This document shows, piece by piece, positions 53,301 to 62,300 of a stretch of 64,000 nucleotides of DNA. The position numbers and the translations under genes are program-made. The DNA is taken from assembly GCF_036370855.1 (NCBI RefSeq), contig NC_088099.1, positions 72,581,218-72,645,217 on the forward strand, read 5' to 3'. The stretch is from Dromaius novaehollandiae (lineage: Eukaryota > Chordata > Aves > Casuariiformes > Dromaiidae). Every line of letters begins with the position of its first letter. The first letter of the stretch is position 1. The notes below the pieces were generated by a model that saw only the letters and a list, made by a program, of their open reading frames with translations, was not told the DNA's origin and searched no databases.

Positions 53301-56300
53301 AGTGGTACTGAGATCAGATTTTCAAATCTGATAATTTTCAAATCTTTGTCATCTCAGATCAGATCATTTATCTGATTAGTGCTTGAGTATCTCTACATAT
53401 TAGGTCTTCAGCATCTATTAGGCTTACTAGTCAAGTGTGGGTGTAAAAGAACATCTACAAATGTCCGATACGACAAACTAAGAGATTCATGCTGAAATAA
53501 GGACCATGTATGTTTAGGAATATGTCTGCACATACCACAAATATTTATGTGTGAAAGAAAAAATGAGAGATTATTTGTGATAACATCATGTGAGCACAGA
53601 CTCACTTTTAAACCATCTGAAATGAGACTTATGTTAGTCATCTTTTATATAGCTTTTATTTTGCTTTCTGTATTGAGGCGTTGTGCCACATGCATAGAAA
53701 AGCATTCTTGTGCCTGAGCTGTAGTAGTTCTGGCGGCACATAGCATTTTAATATAGGTTATTTAAAATTACAAAAGTCACAAAAGGGACCACATTCCATA
53801 GTGCATGCTGGGGGATGCCAGTGAAGAGCACATGCTTGGAATGAGAGTGAAGACATGAGGTTGGCTGGGATGGCAGTAAGGATAAGTACTTTGCTATGTT
53901 TATCTTCCTGTTGGAGTCAGTAGGCAATCAGGCAAAGTCATTAAAAATACTAATAGAAGAACGTCTGATCCAGAGGTCAGTGACTAACGGTAACAGAAAC
54001 TGACTTAGAATTTTAGCGACACAATTATCATTTTTAAGTCGGTATGACTTTGAGTTGACATTTCTTTACATAGAATGTGGAAACATGAGAAGTTTTTTGT
54101 TTTGTTTATGTAATCCCATGGTGTATGTTAAAAATCATCTATAGAAGATGCTTTGTTTCCTGTTTTTTGTATGTAATTCTTCACTGGTATTATGAAGGTA
54201 AACAAAATGCCTTCTTTTGACAGTTTAGAAGAAGAGTATGTTAGTATAGTGAATTTGGAGTATGTTAGTGAAGTACAGTAAAGAGTGTTCAGAGGATTTC
54301 TTTTATTTTTGGTAAACTTGGACACTAAAAATGAGAATGAATTTTATAATTCCTCCAGATTTTGATTTTACTTAATCCTTTACTGAAAAGTTCCAGCAAA
54401 TGCATAGTGGAAACATGGTCAGAAGGAATTAAATGGCAAAGCTTGTTAGGACAGAACTTCAGAGTGAAGACATTTGCCCCAATCTGTTTATTTTTTCCCT
54501 TTTACAGTTCCTTCATCCATTTATTCTCTACATTAAGAACTGAAGATATAATTCTTGATACTAGTGAAGAGAGAGGAAATGACGCTTTGCTTAAGTAGCT
54601 CTACTGAGATTTACTCTGCTTATTCTTTTGGTGTGTGATACAATTCTGTACAGTAGTAATAGTGGCATTCAGGTTGGATATGTGTTTACTGGTTTGCTCC
54701 ATTTAATTTTAAATTTGGTTAGGTGGTTAATACTAGATTTCTGTAATTGCAATGGCATTTTTCAACTTATTTCTAGTTACTTTTGACTCCTGAATGCTTA
54801 GAAAATGCAAATCCTTATTAATTAACCTGATTTTTTGAAATTATATAATTTACTGTGCTAAAATTTAATCTACAAGTTTTGCACCTATTGTGTCAGAGGT
54901 CAGTAACAGGTACAAGGAGCATACTTTAATATGATACATAATGTCTCTTTCAAAAGAGAAACCTCACCCACTTTCAGAATTTCTGGTCTTAAAATCTGAC
55001 TGCTTGTCAACCTCCAAAGGGTACTGGAGTCCTTTTAGAGAATAAATCCTTCGGACATCTCTCATTTGAAAAAACTAGAAAAGGATGTGGTCTTTTTTCA
55101 TAAGGAAATTAAACAAGTAAATTGGAGGGCAGAATAAAAGACATGACAGACTCTCTCATTTTGCATAAGTTGCTGGCTTGTTGAGTTTCAACATAGCTTT
55201 TCATAGTTCCTACCTGCTTCACTTGCAAATATGCTGGAACATGGTGTCGTTCCTAGGGGAACCCATCATGTCTAGTTGGTTCGGTGTCCTGAATCAGGAT
55301 GATCCCAATAGTTTTATTTCACATTAGTCTGAAAGAGCTAGTTCCACTGGATCCATTTGGTCCACTCCAGTTCATTCAAACTACTACTTCTAGCTCTGGG
55401 ATATAAACCTCACAGTCCAGCGGTATGGGTGTAAAGTGATTGGAATGTATCCTCCTTACTTTAGCAGTAAAGCACTTTAGATGCTTTAAAACACTCTTTT
55501 GTTTTGATTAGCTGAAGAACAGAGGAATGGCAAACTTCTGTTTTGATTATAACCCTCCAAATGAACATGAAGTAACTGGACACAGGGTCATACTGTACCC
55601 ATGTCATGGCATGGGACAAAATCAGGTAAGATTCATCTCTTATTTTCATTTCAACTACGCTATGATTGTAATGTAAAAAGTGTGGTAAAAAGCATTCCAG
55701 CACTGAGAGACTGTGTTGCCACAGGTGATCTTAGAGCTAGAGCTCTATTTTTGATTCTTCCACTGGATGCATTTAATTTTCATGTATCCTGAGGTCAGAC
55801 ATTCTTACTTCTAAAGACATCTCTACCTATACCAGGGAAGCCACGAATACCTTAGTCATGCCTTTCCATAGAGCTCGCTAGCAGGGGTTAAAAGCATGGC
55901 AGTGCAATTATATGGCTAATTCACCTGTGTTTGCTCATCTCCAGCTGGCGGTAGACAGAACAGTATACCTGTCCACTTTTGTCCATCTCTCCAGATCCCA
56001 TAGTAACATTGCAAACCTCACCTGGGTCTGCCTGTGCCTGTCATTATGCCTTTTCTTCTTGGTGTTTGTCTGACTGCATAAGAGGTTCAGAATGGCATCT
56101 TCTCCTGCAGTCTGTCCTACATAAATGTTCTCCTGGGCCAAGATGGATCCTTTCTAAAGCTTAAATTTTGGCTTTCTTGGTTTTAAGTAGTGAAGCTAAA
56201 AATGTTTGCTGGCATCTTTCTCCATGCTGACTGAAACTGTGTGCAACAGGTTATGATACCGATAAAGCTGTCTATATACTGCCATGGTAAAAGTACTATA

Positions 56301-59300
56301 GGGCGCCAGATGTCAATACATGGTACTTGCTGTATATTTTGCTTGGTTTTGAATAGCCATCTTCTGAAATTGGGGTGTGGTGTTTGACATGCAGCACGTA
56401 ACATGTATTTGTTTATGTAGCATCTTTTTTTGGTTTCTAACCCAGATTAGATTATGTGGCATGCCCCATAGCAGGGAGAGGTGGAGAAATAAAAGCTGTT
56501 GTTACGATTAAGTACATAGCTGTGGGTGGCTCGGGTGCTTTTTAGGAAATTAATCCAAACTTTTGTTTAGGATAGGAAAAATAGCTTTAGAAAAGCACAA
56601 CATATGTGACAGCCATGCAGTTTATCAGCTGTCTTTCTAAACTTGTCTCTGCTTTTAAAAAAAATACAAAAGCCAGAGGAGTGAAAAACAAACCTGTATT
56701 GGAGAGGAAGTTTCTAATATGAATTGCATTTTACTTAAAAATTGAAAACAAACAACAGTCCAAGTGCTGTGTTTCAGATCTAACAGGGAGTAGATGGAAA
56801 TATTATTTATAATATTTAGTATTATTTATTAGTTTATTTAATAACCTTAATAAGGTTTTAAAATAACTTTCCTAAAATTTCTGTCCTGGCAGTAAAGACA
56901 GAAGGAGAGAGGAGGAGGAGAATCATGCATCATAAAAGCCGAAGGATCTCAATAATGCCAAGTGTATGTCAAGCATACTAATCCACGCCATACCAACCCA
57001 TTTTTCTCCCTCAGCTCAGCTCCCTGCCCAGGTTGAGCATACTTCTGCATACCAATACAGAAGATAAATAATCAGATAAGCTAGTTAGCCACTTTTTTAT
57101 CTCGATTGCTTTCCTAGATTAAGAACACTCTTATCTATAGGATTACCTGCTCACAAACACATGCTTTTTTAGGTATTTTTTTCTTGTATTATGGATTTCA
57201 GAGAGGAGAGGGGTAGAATATTTTTGTATTTGTTTGAATAAGAACAGTTAATTTAAATTTTATCCTTTCTACCCAACTCCCCAAAAATATGACATCAGAT
57301 AAAAAGTGAAAGCAGAAGAGAAGTACTATTGGTATTCGAAAAGGTTCTTATGAGATGACATTCTCGCAGTTCTCCTTTGTTCAGCGAGCACTAAAAGATT
57401 AACTGCTAGTCTATTGCAAAGTTACCACACCACTGGATATTAATTCTCTTACACCTTCTGCTGGTGAGAGGCATCCAAGTGTCTGTGACAGGAAGCACCA
57501 GGCTGCGAGCAGTGATGATCTCCAACTTGTGCTCCCTCTGCTGGCACCTAGCGAGCAGGAAGAAGGGGAGCTATTTGGGAGCAGAGCCAAGACCTGGCAA
57601 AGGAGAGGATGAGCAGGGGTGACAGGTGGTAGCTGTTTAAGAGGAAAAGTGGACATCAGCAAGAGCTGTGGGTGTGGGAACAGGGAGGCTGGAGGAGGAC
57701 AGAGGTGGAAGTACGCATGTGATGTGAAGTGAAATGGGAGTCAGGATTCCTGAGTTTGCATCTCCTTTTTCTGGCTCACAAATAGCTGTGAAACCTACTA
57801 GCAGAACATGTCTCCATTTCATTCCCTTCCCCATGCTGTCTGTGCAGCTGTTTCTAAAAGATAACAGCTCATTCTTGATGTCGTGAATTCCTTAGCTCCA
57901 TGTACAGGTGATGACAGCAGGCCTGAAACAGTCAAATCTCCCCCATGCATGTTCACCACGGCGAGCTAATGGAACTGATGGTGGCAATAGGTTTGTCAGC
58001 CCCTAGTTACATCAATGCTACAGGAGAACAGGTCACTTTGCTACAGAGTTTTGAAGATACTCCCTGACAACAGGCAGCTCTTAACTTCCATGTTATCCTT
58101 GGAAGGGAATTAACCATTCTGATCCCAGGCTTTCCTGCCTGTTCTCATTGTATCTGCTCTTGTCACTCTGCTCTTTACCCTGTACAGCCTTATTACAGAG
58201 CTTTGCTCCAGTCGGCTCCTCCGTGCTGTGTCTCAGCCCTACTTTCTGCTGTCCGTGCAGTGAGCGCTCTTTCTGCCATGCCAGACAGCCCCCAGTCTGT
58301 TTCTCTAACTGCCTTGCTCAGTCTCTCCTCCTGGTTATTAATCCCAGCAATTTCTCTGCGTGCCTGGTCTGTCCTGTCTTGCTCCTTGTCAAATGCCTGT
58401 CCTCTTTCCTGGCTAGCTCCTGTTTTTTCTCCTCTAGTCTTTTCCTCCTCATCTCTCCCTCCAATTGTGATGTTTGTTCCGCCATTCATCACTTTCCTCC
58501 TCAAATAGTACTCACTGCTGCATGTTTACACGGTCTCATAGGATAAGGGAATGAAGTTTATTCTCCAGAGTACAGCTCACTCAAGTGATTCTCCAAAACA
58601 TCTTGGTAGAATTTAACACTAATGAATGTTAACTTGGTCAGCCATAACTATTTTACACTCCAGCACGCCCATCCTCTGGCATGATATGCCAGAGGCGAGT
58701 GGCTGTTTATTCTGGGGACAACTGCAAAAGCTCCGCAAAAGCTCTTTTCACTGGAAGCAATTCTCCACTTAAAGTGACCTCTGAATAGCTGTGAGCTGTG
58801 CCAAGAGGAGAGAGCTCTGTGTTCTTGATTATTTATGAAGTGAGGCACCTGCTCCCATTTTACGTTGTAGTAAGTAAAACCACTCTGAGAGAACTATCTG
58901 AGGTCTACAGTAAATAGTCACTGTGTCCGTTTGAATCCAGCCGTACAATGCCGTGGCCTCAGTGAGAGGTTTCTCTTTAGTCCCTGAATTGCTTTTGTAT
59001 AAGCAGTAAGAAAACTAGCTGTGGGGTGTTTAAAATTAGCATGTTCATTACAGCAAGGTGAAGATACCATTTGCAGTGCTAGAAGCTGAATATATGTGGA
59101 AGAGAGGTAGAAAATCAGCAAAGCATTGGTTGCACCTCAGGCTGATGTTTTGTGGAAGCACCTGACCCAGGTAGGCTGGAAAGAAAGGCTTTGCAATTCA
59201 GGCCATTAAAGGGCTGGGAACGAGGACAGAACCAGGTTCATGATGGCCTCCCCGTCTGACATGATAAGAGGATCTGTAACAACGGAGCAGCCTGCCTGGT

Positions 59301-62300
59301 CTGACACCACCTCACCACTGTTGCCATCTGTAGCTGATAAATTCGAGACAAGCAGGGAGAGGCAATGGAGGGCTTTGCCCTCACATTTTCTGTGGCAGAC
59401 CTAGTAACCTTTCTGCTGATTATGTCACACAGGATGTGCCTGTAAAGTACAAACTCCTTCCTGTCTATAGAAAGCTGTATCCAGACACATGGAGAGTGTG
59501 TTTCAGGGCCTGGTGAGGTAGCAGAAATCCTCTCACCACAGAGCACTGATGCAGCTGGGGCATATCCTGCACGTTTCCCAGAAATGGCAGGTAGCTTAGT
59601 GAAAGGCATCATCAAGTTTCCCCATGGCACTTAAGGGAATCTGCCAGCTCTCTGAAAGAAGGAAATGCAGTAAGGCCACTAGATATTGGGTCACAAATCA
59701 ATTTGTAAATGCCTCCTTTCCATGCAACCTTTGTCTTTGGGCAAGGGAATACCACTAAAAAATTCTTTATCTTTTGAGGACGAAGGGATTTATTTCATGT
59801 ATTACTGAAGCTTGAAAATGACTGAAGTCTGAAGTGTTTATTCCATTTGAAGCAATGTAGGGTGAAGAACTGTATAATGCTCATTAAGAAGGCATGAATG
59901 CTTGGTTGTTAATAATATAACTCCAATCCGTATTGTTATCCAGAATTTAACCATTTCATTAGCTCTTCTCCTCCCAAAGCTGATGCAGCATCTGTAAGAG
60001 GCAGTTGAAGAAAGATGTCAGCAGTAACAAATGCTTTGTCCTAGTTGCTGCTCCATCTACTCTTGATACATCTGCTGTAATCAGCAACTTGCAGGCTTTC
60101 AGTGATATTCAAAAACAAATTGCTACAAAGAATTATTGTATCTTATAAATCCAATAATGAACAGGGTCTTAGCTGTCACCTCGTGAAAGTAGCAGCAGAA
60201 AGTATGCTGAGATGCAGGGTCCCTCCAGACAAACGAACGGAAGTGAAGCTTTTTCTTATTCACAAATCCTAGGTTTAAAATCAGTGCCTGGATAGCTCAC
60301 TGGGGTAGCTGAATGAATGATGGTGAACAGGTTAGTTCTGGGGGATCGCTTACATCGCTGGCAAAAAAACAAAAATGTCATGAAACTCTACAAGATGACA
60401 TAACAGGCACTAGCATCAGTTTAATCAAGATCAGAGCTCTTACACCTGGAACTCAATGACCACAGACTTAAAATTTTAATCATACTGTTATAACTGTTTC
60501 TAGGCTTTCTTTCAATGCTGATTAGCTGGTGATTGTTGAGGAAGATCCTGTGTTTCATTCCAGTATATGCAATGTTTCAAAATGAGTACAGTCCCCTTCA
60601 CCCCTTTCTTTCCTTGTCTCCAGGGGAGAAACAAAACAAAAGAGAAGGATTCCTTTTGTCCCTCAAGTCCGTCCCTTTATTGCTTTCCATTAATACAGCT
60701 ATACTACTGCTAATGAGCAATTTTCTGATGTGTATAAAACTCTTGTCTACTCTACTGAGTATAATCTAAATCAGTTCTAAACACACACTCGTGCTCTATA
60801 TTCATTAAATTATTTACAAGGGTGCTAAATACAAACAGCTCTCAAACTCTACCGTTCTCTTTAATGAAGTCCAAAATTTGGCAGATGTCCATGATAAATA
60901 TAAAAATTTCAAGGAAGTCTTCAACCATAATTGCTAGAGGACCCAAGATGCTTTAGAGCATGTTCAGAACATCTCTGTAGAATATTGTACAACAAGCAAG
61001 GCCAGTAAATTGTCTTTAATAAAGTTCTGCTCAGGTTTCAAAGCAGCTGTAGCTGCTGTGCTCCAAAAAGTATCTTAAAATTTCATATAATGAAACATTC
61101 TTCACCATGCATCCTGAGCACTTTGAAGTTGGAAATGAACCTTGACCAAACTGCATTTGAACTACTCAGTGAGGAGCTCCTTAATTAAAAGTGACATTGC
61201 TTTGTGACAGCTGAATTAAGAAGGCATAATGCCAGTTTATAAACTGTGTTCTGTCCTATTTTTAAGGGTGATCTAGAATGTGAAAGTAGTATATTACAGT
61301 TTTATAGGTCCTTCAATGTTGGACATCTGCTTTCTAGTGCATTTTTTCAGCATTTCATACATTTGGAGTGCTATCAAAGTCAAGCAGTGCTGTGGTGAGA
61401 TTGATTTTCTGTAAAACAGTAAGCAAATACTAGCAGTTAAGCCTCCTTGAATATTTTTAGCAGGATTTCTCTCCACAGTAGCAACTTTAATATGTAAACT
61501 TAATTATAGTACCTTAATATGTCCTTCTTTCTTATGAATGCATTCTTGTGTACATATGAAATTGCTTTTGTGCTCTGTTTCTTTTCTTGGATTTGTAGTT
61601 TTTTGAATACACATCCCATAATGAAATACGTTACAACACCCGGCAGCCAGAAGCCTGTGCAGCAGTTGATTCAGGAACTGACTATTTGACAGTGTACTTG
61701 TGTGAAGAAAATATTCACAGTATTCCTGAAAATCAGAAGTTTATTTTCAGAGAGGTAAGTGTGCCTGTTTGCTTTTGGTTAGTTCATTGGTTGGTTTTGG
61801 GGGAAGAGGGAGGGAATTTTTTTTTTTTTTAACTTTATTACCTACACATCATGAAAGTCATAATTACTTCTGTATTTGGAGCAGGATTTTATTTTCATAG
61901 GCCTAAATCTCTGGAAGAAATTTACTCTCATGAATTTTAATATTTGACCAGTTCCCATACAACAACAGAGTAACAGCACTGCACAGGTAAAGTCCCAGGC
62001 ATATAAAGAGTAGAAAGACAAGAAGGAAGAAAACACCCTTCCTTAACTTTAGAGGAAATGAACAAGTTTGTAGATATGTTTGTCTTCACCTTCTCCTCCT
62101 CTGACTGTGGGCTGCTCAGTTGTTTCCCACACCCCACCCCTGTGTCTTCTCCTGAGGACCTTGGTGCTTCCGTTCCCTTTCCCCAGCCCCGTCTCATAGC
62201 TGGTCTTCTTTTGTTCTCCATGATGCGACTTCTCTTACTCCTTCAGCATGTATACCTCCATATATACCTGATATCTTACCCTTTATGCTTTGCTACTGCT

